Of a stretch of 5,041 bases of DNA, positions 1-5,041 are shown in pieces. Position numbers and translations under genes: made by a program. The stretch's first letter is position 1, and each line of letters opens with the position of its first letter. The DNA is from CAVPGH01 sp046726955 (GTDB lineage: Bacteria; Acidobacteriota; Vicinamibacteria; Fen-336), in the NCBI GenBank assembly GCA_046726955.1, contig JBKPBQ010000056.1, forward strand, positions 1-5,041. Direction: 5' to 3'. Under the pieces are notes generated by a model, which was not told the origin of the DNA, made no database searches, and worked only from the letters and a program-made list of their open reading frames with translations.

Positions 1-1317
1 CGGGCGCGCCTGCAGGAGCCGCTGCCCCGCGCCGGCCAGGGCTACGAGACGGCGTACCGCGACTTCGTCGAGCACGTCCTTCCGTATCCCACCGGGAACA
101 TCCACCCGCGCTTCTGGGGCTGGGTGATCGGCACCGGCACTCCCTTCAACGCGCTCACGGAGATGCTCGCGGCGACGCTCAACCCGAACGTCAGCGGCTT
201 CGATGACGGGGCGAGCCTCGTCGAGGATCGCGTGCTCGCCTGGTTCAAAGAGGCGATGGACTTCCCCGCGACCGCGAGCGGCGTTCTCGTGAGCGGCGGG
301 TCGATGGCGAACCTCGTCGGCCTGGCAGTGGCCCGGCACGTGCAAGTTCCATTCGACGTGCGACGGCTGGGCCAGGGCGCGGCTCCTCGGCCGATGGTCT
401 TCTACGCCTCCGTCGAGGTGCACAGCTCGGTGAAGAAGGCGGCGGAGCTTCTCGGCCTCGGCAGCGACGCGCTGCGGCTCGTTCCCGTGGACTCCGAGTA
501 CCGGATCGACCTCCAGGCGCTCCGCGACGCGATCGCCGAAGATCGCCGAGCCGGCCTTCAGCCCTTCTGCGTCGTGGGAACCGCCGGGACGGTCAACACT
601 GGCGCCACCGACGACCTCGCCGCGCTGGCCGACCTCTGCGACAGCGAGGACCTCTGGCTGCACGTGGACGGAGCGTTCGGCGCCCTCGCGGCCTTCTCTC
701 CCGTGCTCCGAAAGCGGCTCTCGGGCATGGAGCGCGCCGACTCGCTCGCGTTCGACCCGCACAAGTGGGCCTACTTCCCCATCGAGGTGGGCTGCGTCCT
801 CGTGCGCGAGGCCCAGGACCACCGCGCGGCCTTCACCACTGCGGCCGCCTACCTCGCCGCGGGCGAAGGCGGCGTCGCCGGCCGCGTGGACCGCTTCGCC
901 GATCGCGGGATGCAGCTCTCGCGCGGCTTCAAGGCGCTCAAGGTCTGGATGGGCCTCAAGGCCGAAGGAACGGACAAGCTCGGTCGCCTGATCGAGCAGA
1001 ACGTGGACCAGGCCGCCTATCTCGCCGCCCGCGTGCGGGAGACGCGGGAGCTCGAGCTCCTCGCCCCGGCCCCGATGAACGTGGTCTGCTTCCGGTATCG
1101 CGGCGAGGGCAAAGGCGACGGCGCGGCCGACCTCGACCGCTTGAACAAGTCGATCGTCGTGCGGCTGCACGAGAGCGGAGTCGCCGTCCCCTCCTACACG
1201 GTGCTCCAGGGTCGCTACGCGATCCGCGTCTGCATCACGAACCACCGCACGCAGACGTCCGACCTCGACCTCCTCGTCCGCGAGGTGGTCCGCCTGGGAA
1301 GGGAGCTCGCCGCGTGA
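1..1317 (+). CDS. Group II PLP-dependent amino acid decarboxylase (aromatic-L-amino-acid/glutamate decarboxylase superfamily), 5' partial
   Basis: The frame is open from base 1, and codons before the first ATG/GTG already encode family sequence (PYPTGNIHPRFWGW, about residues 31-44 of the fragment), so the true start lies left of the window. About 438 codons are visible; full-length relatives run near 470-490 residues. Motifs, numbered in the fragment: SGGSMAN (98-104) for PLP phosphate binding; VHSSVKKA with His141, which stacks on the PLP ring; HVDGAF with Asp223, which pairs with the pyridine nitrogen; FDPHKW with Lys255, the Schiff-base lysine. The end (RYAIRVCITNHRT) is also typical. It should decarboxylate an L-amino acid to an amine and CO2 in the cytosol. 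The substrate cannot be read from these motifs: aromatic amino acids, glutamate and aspartate are all handled in this superfamily. Met102 replaces the Glu common in GGSEAN. The stop overlaps the next start by 4 nt. The family call is secure; the substrate is unknown. Confidence 0.93.
   Translation, partial: RARLQEPLPRAGQGYETAYRDFVEHVLPYPTGNIHPRFWGWVIGTGTPFNALTEMLAATLNPNVSGFDDGASLVEDRVLAWFKEAMDFPATASGVLVSGGSMANLVGLAVARHVQVPFDVRRLGQGAAPRPMVFYASVEVHSSVKKAAELLGLGSDALRLVPVDSEYRIDLQALRDAIAEDRRAGLQPFCVVGTAGTVNTGATDDLAALADLCDSEDLWLHVDGAFGALAAFSPVLRKRLSGMERADSLAFDPHKWAYFPIEVGCVLVREAQDHRAAFTTAAAYLAAGEGGVAGRVDRFADRGMQLSRGFKALKVWMGLKAEGTDKLGRLIEQNVDQAAYLAARVRETRELELLAPAPMNVVCFRYRGEGKGDGAADLDRLNKSIVVRLHESGVAVPSYTVLQGRYAIRVCITNHRTQTSDLDLLVREVVRLGRELAA
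1296..1305 (+). promoter_or_regulatory. Shine-Dalgarno site for the dehydratase GTG start
   Basis: A GGGAAGGGAG purine run inside the end of the decarboxylase gene lies 8 nt before the GTG at 1314. It decides the start: the reading frame extends far upstream as a shadow of the decarboxylase gene, but family homology also begins just after this GTG. Confidence 0.7.
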
Positions 1318-2282
1318 GCGTCACCCTCGCCGACCTCGAAGCCGCGCGCACCCGCATCGCCCCGCACATCCGGCAGACGCCGCTCGAGCGCTCCGCGCTC
1401 CTCTCGCGCCAGGCCGGCGTCGAGCTCTGGCTGAAGCAGGAGAACCGGCAGCACACGGGCTCGTTCAAGCCGCGCGGCGCGCTCAACAAGCTTCTGACGC
1501 TCTCCCCGGACGAGCTCCGCCGCGGCATCGTCACGGCGTCGGCCGGCAACCACGCGCTCGGCGTCGCCTTCGCCGGCCGCGCCCTCGGGATCGACGGGGC
1601 CGAGCTGTTCGTCCAGAGAAACGCCGCCCCCGCCAAGATCGCCAAGCTCGGCGAGTACCCGGTGAAGCTGAACCTCGTGGGCGCGAGTTACGACGAGGCC
1701 GAGGACGCCGCTCTCCGCCACGCGGAGGAGAAGCAGGCCTGCTTCGTGTCCGCCTTCGACGACGAAGCGGTGATCGCGGGCTACGGCACGTGCGGGCTGG
1801 AGATCATGGACGTATTGCCCGAGGCGGGGACCGTGGTCGTGCCGGTAGGCGGTGGGGCTCTTTCCGCGGGCATCGCCGTCGCGGTCAAGGCACGCCGGCC
1901 GCAGGCCCGGGTCGTGGGCGTGAACGCCGCGGCTTCGCCGTCGGCTCTCCTCTCCTTCCGGAAGGGCGAGGCCGTCGTGCGCTACGACCCCGAGACGACA
2001 CTCGCCCACGGGCTGGCCGGCGGCTACGGCCGCATCCCCTTCGCGGTGGCGCGGAACCTCATCGACGAGATCGTGCTCGTGACGGAAGACGAGATGAAGC
2101 GGGCGATCGCCGCGCTCGTGGACGCGGAGCAGCTGCTGGCGGAAGCGTCCGGCGTCGCGGCCCTCGCCGCCGTCCTCTACGGAAAGGTCAAGAGCCCGCA
2201 GGGCCCGGTGGTGGCCGTGCTCTCGGGCGGAAACATCGACACGGGGACGCTCAAGACCGTCCTCGACGGAGCGCAATCATGA
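1314..2282 (+). CDS. PLP-dependent threonine/serine dehydratase-like protein (short form, no ACT domain)
   Basis: A 322-residue fold type II PLP enzyme, starting at GTG within GTGA (4-nt overlap with the decarboxylase stop) behind a strong Shine-Dalgarno. Motifs in order: TGSFKPRGA with Lys52, the PLP Schiff-base lysine; SAGNHA (76-81), which holds the substrate carboxylate; VSAFDDEAVIAGYGT (145-159); the phosphate-binding loop VGGGALSAG (178-186), where the fourth Gly of the usual GGGG is Ala; and a C-terminal LSGGNID. This order matches threonine ammonia-lyase/serine racemase relatives, which turn threonine into 2-oxobutyrate and ammonia, or serine into pyruvate and ammonia. It ends after the catalytic domain, so the ACT regulatory region of biosynthetic IlvA (500 residues or more) is absent. 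It is therefore more like catabolic, TdcB-type or serine racemase enzymes. The hydroxyectoine-pathway dehydratase EutB is an alternative, but no ectoine genes are nearby. Its PLP would be supplied by the next two genes. The fold call is secure; the exact substrate is not. Confidence 0.9.
   Translation: MSVTLADLEAARTRIAPHIRQTPLERSALLSRQAGVELWLKQENRQHTGSFKPRGALNKLLTLSPDELRRGIVTASAGNHALGVAFAGRALGIDGAELFVQRNAAPAKIAKLGEYPVKLNLVGASYDEAEDAALRHAEEKQACFVSAFDDEAVIAGYGTCGLEIMDVLPEAGTVVVPVGGGALSAGIAVAVKARRPQARVVGVNAAASPSALLSFRKGEAVVRYDPETTLAHGLAGGYGRIPFAVARNLIDEIVLVTEDEMKRAIAALVDAEQLLAEASGVAALAAVLYGKVKSPQGPVVAVLSGGNIDTGTLKTVLDGAQS
2268..2271 (+). promoter_or_regulatory. Shine-Dalgarno site for pdxS
   Basis: GGAG within the last codons of the dehydratase gene, 7 nt before the ATG at 2279. 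It supports the ATGA overlap start, which also gives the normal PdxS N-terminus. Confidence 0.55.
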
Positions 2283-3172
2283 CGAGCGACAAGAAGACGG
2301 GAACCCTCGCCCTCAAGACCGGCCTCGCCGAGATGCTGAAGGGCGGAGTCATCATGGACGTGACGAACGAGGAGCAGGCGAAGATCGCGGAGGACGCGGG
2401 GGCCGTGGCGGTGATGGCCCTCGAGCGCGTCCCGGCGGACATCCGCCGCGAGGGCGGGGTCGCGCGCATGGCCGACCCCACCGTCATCGAGCGGATCATG
2501 GGGGCCGTCACCATCCCCGTGATGGCGAAGTGCCGCATCGGGCACTTCGCGGAGGCGCGCGTCCTCGAGTCGCTGGGCGTCGACTTCATCGACGAGAGCG
2601 AGGTGCTGACCCCGGCCGACGAGTCCTTCCACGTGGACAAGCACGCCTTCAAGGTGCCGTTCGTCTGCGGCTGCCGCGACCTCGGAGAGGCTCTGCGCCG
2701 GATCGGCGAGGGAGCGGCGCTCATCCGCACGAAGGGCGAGGCCGGCACCGGCAACATCGTGGAGGCGGTGCGCCACATGCGGACCGTGGTCTCGGGGATC
2801 CGGCGGCTCACCATGCTCGGGCCGGAGGAGCTCATGACCGAGGCCAAGAACCTCGGCACCCCCTACGAGCTCGTGCGTCTCGTCGCGGAGACGGGCAAGC
2901 TGCCCGTCCCGAACTTCGCGGCGGGTGGGATCGCCACACCGGCCGACGCCGCGCTCATGATGAGCCTGGGCGCCGAGTCCGTGTTCGTGGGCTCGGGAAT
3001 CTTCAAGTCCTCGGATCCGGCTCCCCGGGCCCGCGCCATCGTGCGCGCGACCACGCACTGGCAGGACGCCAAGGCCGTGGCCGACGCCTCGCGCGGCCTC
3101 GGAGGGGCCATGTCCGGGCTCGAGACCTCGGCCATGCCCGAGGCCGAGAAGCTGCAGACGCGGGGCTGGTGA
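2279..3172 (+). CDS. pdxS: Pyridoxal 5'-phosphate synthase, synthase subunit PdxS (Pdx1)
   Basis: 297 residues, close to the family's usual 290-300. A (beta/alpha)8 barrel that builds PLP from ribose 5-phosphate, glyceraldehyde 3-phosphate and ammonia delivered by PdxT; in known examples twelve PdxS subunits carry twelve PdxT. Diagnostic stretches: GGVIMDVTNEEQAKIAE (22-38) with Asp27; VAVMALERVPADIR (43-56); MAKCRIGHF with Lys84, matching the first catalytic lysine (Lys81 in B. subtilis); RTKGEAGTGNIVEAVRHMR with Lys152, matching the second lysine (Lys149); NFAAGGIATPADAA and GSGIFKS, the phosphate-binding end of the barrel; and the terminal LQTRGW. All key residues are present. Two positions usually Ala in well-known relatives are Cys here (Cys85 in MAKC, Cys132 in VCGCRD). 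ATG start within ATGA (4-nt overlap with the upstream stop), with GGAG 7 nt before it. It is followed directly by its partner pdxT, as is common for this pair. Confidence 0.98.
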   Translation: MTSDKKTGTLALKTGLAEMLKGGVIMDVTNEEQAKIAEDAGAVAVMALERVPADIRREGGVARMADPTVIERIMGAVTIPVMAKCRIGHFAEARVLESLGVDFIDESEVLTPADESFHVDKHAFKVPFVCGCRDLGEALRRIGEGAALIRTKGEAGTGNIVEAVRHMRTVVSGIRRLTMLGPEELMTEAKNLGTPYELVRLVAETGKLPVPNFAAGGIATPADAALMMSLGAESVFVGSGIFKSSDPAPRARAIVRATTHWQDAKAVADASRGLGGAMSGLETSAMPEAEKLQTRGW

Positions 3173-3765
3173 TGGCTCCGTTCGGCGTCCTCGCCCTGCA
3201 GGGTGATTTCGCCGCGCACCGCGAGGCCTTGCGCGACATCGACGTTCCCACGCGCGACGTCCGCCGGCCGTCGGAGCTCGCGGGCCTGTCCGGCCTCGTC
3301 ATCCCCGGCGGCGAGAGCACGACGCTCCTCAACCTGATGCGCGACGAGCCCTGGTTCGAGTCGCTGCGGCGCTTCCACGACGAGGGCGGAGTCCTCCTCG
3401 GCACGTGCGCGGGAGCGATCCTGCTCGCGCGCGAGGTGCGGCCGCGGCAGCCGAGCCTCGGGCTGCTCGACGCGGTGGTCGAGAGGAACGCCTACGGACG
3501 GCAGGTCGATTCCTTCCAGGCGAGAGTGGAGGCGCCCGCCCTCGGCGGATCCCTGGAGGGCGTCTTCATCCGCGCGCCCCGCTTCCTCGCCCTCTATCCG
3601 GACGTCGAGGTCCTGGCGCGGCACGACGGCGAGCCTGTGGTCGTGCGCCAGGGTCGCGTGCTCGCCGCCACCTTCCACCCCGAGTTGACGCGCTCGCGCG
3701 CCCTCCACCGCTACGCGGCCGGGCTCGCCGACCGATCGCTCCTTCCTGGACGGAGGACGGCGTGA
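3172..3765 (+). CDS. pdxT: Pyridoxal 5'-phosphate synthase, glutaminase subunit PdxT (Pdx2)
   Basis: 197 residues, the normal length for this class I (triad) glutamine amidotransferase. It hydrolyses glutamine to glutamate and passes the ammonia through the PdxS barrel. Visible motifs: FGVLALQGDFAAHREALR at the start; PGGEST (45-50), the oxyanion region; GTCAGAILLA with nucleophile Cys79; RNAYGRQVDSF (105-115) and FIRAPRF (132-138), both typical of PdxT; and TFHPELT with His169 and Glu171 completing the triad. The start ATG shares one base with the pdxS stop (TGATG). There is only a loose GGGG 6 nt upstream, so translation probably depends on ribosomes finishing pdxS, which would help keep the subunits balanced. 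The stop overlaps the next GTG by 4 nt. Nothing is missing or unusual. Confidence 0.97.
   Translation: MAPFGVLALQGDFAAHREALRDIDVPTRDVRRPSELAGLSGLVIPGGESTTLLNLMRDEPWFESLRRFHDEGGVLLGTCAGAILLAREVRPRQPSLGLLDAVVERNAYGRQVDSFQARVEAPALGGSLEGVFIRAPRFLALYPDVEVLARHDGEPVVVRQGRVLAATFHPELTRSRALHRYAAGLADRSLLPGRRTA
3752..3757 (+). promoter_or_regulatory. Shine-Dalgarno site for the first GNAT gene
   Basis: GGAGGA in the last codons of pdxT, 4 nt before the GTG at 3762. It favours this start over the in-frame GTG at 3795, which would remove the first 11 residues. Confidence 0.65.
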
Positions 3766-4205
3766 CGCGCGAGTGGATCCGCGGACACTTCCGCGTGAGC
3801 ACCGACCGTCGCCGGCTCGACCTCGACGTCATCCACGGCTTCCTGTCCCGGTCGTACTGGGCGGAGGGCATCCCGCGCGACGTCGTGGAGCGGTCGATCG
3901 GCAACTCGCTCCCGTTCGGCGTCTACGACGAGGACCGCCAGGTGGGCTTCGCCCGCGTGGTGACGGACCGCGCGACCTTCGCGTACGTGGCCGACGTCTT
4001 CGTGCTCGAGGAGTACCGGGGCCGCGGCCTCTCCAAGTGGCTCATGGAGTGCATCCTCGCCCACCCCGAGCTCCAGGAGCTCCGTCGCTGGCAGCTCTCC
4101 ACGCGCGACGCGCACGGACTCTACGCGCGCTACGGCTTCACCGCTCCCGAGCCCGGGAACCTCATGGAGATCCGACGCCGCGACCTCTATCGCCAAGCGT
4201 CGTGA
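3762..4205 (+). CDS. GNAT-family N-acetyltransferase (147 aa)
   Basis: A small single-domain GCN5-related acetyltransferase, expected to move acetyl from acetyl-CoA to an amine in the cytosol. Visible: SYWAEGIPRDVVERSI (31-46), then FGVYDEDRQVGFARVVTD (52-69), forming the central beta strands. The acetyl-CoA site follows: ADVFVLEEYRGRGLSKWLM (77-95), where R86-G-R-G-L-S is the motif A pyrophosphate loop with Ser in the last position where Gly/Ala is usual. HGLYARYGF near the C-terminus is the typical motif B with its late Tyr. The GTG start lies in a GTGA overlap with the pdxT stop and has a strong GGAGGA just upstream. The substrate is unknown: small amines, amino acids and antibiotics are all GNAT substrates. 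Its place in an operon with an amino acid decarboxylase makes an amine acceptor attractive, but this is inference only. It is not a duplicate of the next GNAT, since the two align only around the CoA loop. Confidence 0.9.
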   Translation: MTREWIRGHFRVSTDRRRLDLDVIHGFLSRSYWAEGIPRDVVERSIGNSLPFGVYDEDRQVGFARVVTDRATFAYVADVFVLEEYRGRGLSKWLMECILAHPELQELRRWQLSTRDAHGLYARYGFTAPEPGNLMEIRRRDLYRQAS

Positions 4206-4720
4206 CCTCCGTCGTACTTCCCGCGACCCTCGGCCGCGTCACCCTCCGCGCGACGGCGGAGGACGACCTTCCTTTCGTGCTCGCCACCGAAAAGTCCACC
4301 GGCTTCGTGCGGCAGTGGACGGACGAGGAGCACCGCGCGGTCGTCCGCGATCCCGACTGCGCCCACTGGACAATCGAGACGCGCGGCGGCCGCGCCGGCT
4401 ACCTCATCCTGCGCGGGTTACGGAGCCCCGACCGCAGCCTCGAGCTGAAGCGGCTCAACGTGGCGGAGCGGGGCCGCGGCCTCGGCCGCGAGACGCTCCG
4501 CCTCGTCAAGCGGATCGCGTTCGAGGAGCTGCGGGTCCACCGCCTGTGGCTGGACGTCATGGCCCACAACGCGGCGGCCCGGCACCTCTACGCCTCGGAA
4601 GGGTTCGTCCCCGAGGGCACCCTGCGCGAGGCCCTGCGCCTCGACGAGCGCTACGTGGACCTCGTGCTGATGTCCATCCTCGAGGACGAGTACCGGCCTC
4701 CCCCTACTGCGTCACGCTGA
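4202..4720 (+). CDS. GNAT-family N-acetyltransferase, RimJ/RimL-like (Acetyltransf_3 type), 172 aa
   Basis: A second acetyl-CoA-dependent acetyltransferase, of the subgroup related to the ribosomal-protein alanine acetyltransferases RimJ/RimL and to many small-molecule acetylases. Visible: VTLRATAEDDLPFVLATEK (13-31), the usual N-terminal strand and helix; LELKRLNVAERGRGLGRETL (80-99) with the full R90-G-R-G-L-G CoA loop; then HRLWLDVMAHNAAARHLYAS (113-132) and EGFVPEGTLRE (133-143), with Asn123 and Tyr130 in their usual places. GTG start in a GTGA overlap with the previous stop. I see no Shine-Dalgarno before it, so translation likely depends on re-initiation after the upstream gene; no better in-frame ATG or GTG lies close by. 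Substrate unknown; protein N-termini and small amines are both possible. It is the last gene of the run, and its final 17 bases overlap the convergent cupredoxin gene. Confidence 0.9.
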   Translation: MTSVVLPATLGRVTLRATAEDDLPFVLATEKSTGFVRQWTDEEHRAVVRDPDCAHWTIETRGGRAGYLILRGLRSPDRSLELKRLNVAERGRGLGRETLRLVKRIAFEELRVHRLWLDVMAHNAAARHLYASEGFVPEGTLREALRLDERYVDLVLMSILEDEYRPPPTASR

Positions 4721-5041
4721 GCGTGCCCGTCATGTTCGCGTGGAGGCTGCAGAAATAGTTGATCTGCCCTGCCGTCGAGAACGTGATGGGGCTGCTCGTC
4801 GCGCCGGGGCTGAGGACGCCCGTGTCGAACCCGCTGCCAGTCGCCGTGTGCGGAATGCTGTCACCGTTGTGCCACACGACCTGTTGCCCGATGTGGACGG
4901 ACGCCGGGTTCGGGGAATACGAGTTCGATCCAAGCTGCCCCCGGATCTCGATGGTCATCATTCCGGGGGTGGGGGTCGGGGTGGGCGTCGGCGTGGGCGT
5001 CGGCATCGGCGTTGGCGTTGGCGTTGGGGTGGGGGTAGGTG
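4704..5041 (-). CDS. Cupredoxin (plastocyanin/amicyanin-like) domain protein with Pro-Thr linker, 5' partial
   Basis: About 111 C-terminal residues are visible, and the frame is still open at the right edge, so the start and any signal peptide or lipobox lie outside. The first 25 or so residues are Pro-Thr repeats, a flexible extracytoplasmic linker. An ATG at 5006 falls inside the repeat and is unlikely to be the start; the two Met codons at the domain edge (GMMTIEI) are a weaker alternative. The rest is one blue-copper domain of about 85 residues. Numbered from the Met at 5006: VVWHNGDSIPHTAT gives His53; YFCSLHANMTGTLSV gives Cys86, His89 and Met92. All four type 1 copper ligands are present. 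The C-x2-H-x2-M spacing matches amicyanin rather than plant plastocyanin. The likely role is periplasmic or surface electron transfer or copper binding; no redox partner is visible. G+C is about 65% over 4741-4980, lower than in the opposing operon. Confidence 0.88.
   Translation of the reverse strand, partial: PTPTPTPTPTPMPTPTPTPTPTPTPGMMTIEIRGQLGSNSYSPNPASVHIGQQVVWHNGDSIPHTATGSGFDTGVLSPGATSSPITFSTAGQINYFCSLHANMTGTLSVTQ
4965..5041. repeat. Imperfect hexanucleotide tandem repeat encoding the Pro-Thr linker
   Basis: About 13 units of a degenerate 6-base repeat, GGCGTN or GGGGTN on the + strand, continuing past the right edge. On the - strand each unit reads as Pro-Thr, with one unit changed to Pro-Met (CAT at 5004-5006). 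Unit length is a multiple of three, so gain or loss of units would change linker length without breaking the frame. Confidence 0.85.

Noticed and set aside
124..126. GTG as a possible start of the decarboxylase
   Set aside because: It lies inside the conserved HPRFWGWVIGTG region, and the frame is open and family-like to base 1.
1047..1060. Perfect 14-bp palindrome GGAGCTCGAGCTCC inside the decarboxylase gene
   Set aside because: It is explained by GAG and CTC codons for alternating Glu-Leu (RELELL); being mid-gene and isolated, it is unlikely to be an operator.
1215..2276. Long open frame on the - strand opposite the dehydratase gene (353 codons)
   Set aside because: It is the antisense shadow of a well-supported gene in GC-rich DNA, has no recognisable domain, and is rich in Arg, Gly and Ala as such shadows are.
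2177..3058. Long open frame on the - strand opposite pdxS
   Set aside because: pdxS on the + strand is unmistakable; this frame has no family features and is rich in His, Arg and Ala.
4066..4083. Two GAGCTC copies three bases apart in the first GNAT gene
   Set aside because: This is codon use for the Glu-Leu-Gln-Glu-Leu stretch; nothing else suggests a binding site.
3762..4720. The two GNAT genes as a recent tandem duplication
   Set aside because: Lengths differ (147 and 172 aa), and similarity is limited to the CoA-binding loop and general fold, so they belong to different GNAT subgroups.
4713..4725. Small hairpin CACGC-TGA-GCGTG with the GNAT stop codon in its loop
   Set aside because: The stem is only 5 bp and no T-run follows on either strand, so it is not convincing as a terminator and could occur by chance in GC-rich DNA.
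5004..5006. ATG as the start of the cupredoxin gene
   Set aside because: It sits within the Pro-Thr repeat, the repeat continues in frame upstream to the window edge, and a start here would leave no signal peptide.

Overview
The window reads as one tightly packed, GC-rich gene run on the + strand (about 72-75% G+C where I counted, with codon third positions mostly G or C), meeting a single convergent gene on the - strand at the right edge. There are no rRNA, tRNA, CRISPR, phage or insertion-sequence features. The GC content, GTG starts, clear Shine-Dalgarno sequences and a secreted-type blue-copper domain on a Pro-Thr linker suggest a high-GC bacterium. Acidobacteriota or a similar environmental lineage is a guess; nothing here fixes the taxon.

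Layout: (1) 1-1317, the 3' part of a group II PLP-dependent amino acid decarboxylase whose N-terminus lies off the left edge. (2) 1314-2282, a short PLP-dependent threonine/serine dehydratase-like enzyme with no ACT domain. (3) 2279-3172, pdxS, and (4) 3172-3765, pdxT, the two subunits of the DXP-independent PLP synthase. (5) 3762-4205 and (6) 4202-4720, two unrelated GNAT acetyltransferases. (7) 5041-4704 on the - strand, the C-terminal part of a cupredoxin-domain protein, open at the right edge.

All five junctions between the six + strand genes overlap (4, 4, 1, 4 and 4 nt), so this is almost certainly one translationally coupled operon whose promoter lies to the left of the window. PdxST makes pyridoxal 5'-phosphate from ribose 5-phosphate, glyceraldehyde 3-phosphate and glutamine, and the two genes before it encode PLP-dependent enzymes. 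Cofactor supply and cofactor use are therefore co-transcribed. A reasonable but unproven idea is that the decarboxylase makes an amine and one of the GNATs acetylates it. The cupredoxin gene is a separate unit in the opposite direction, with a hexanucleotide tandem repeat encoding its linker.

I found no clearly new kind of system. The most interesting points are the pairing of PLP supply with PLP enzymes, the possible amine-making and amine-acetylating set, and the amicyanin-like copper loop.
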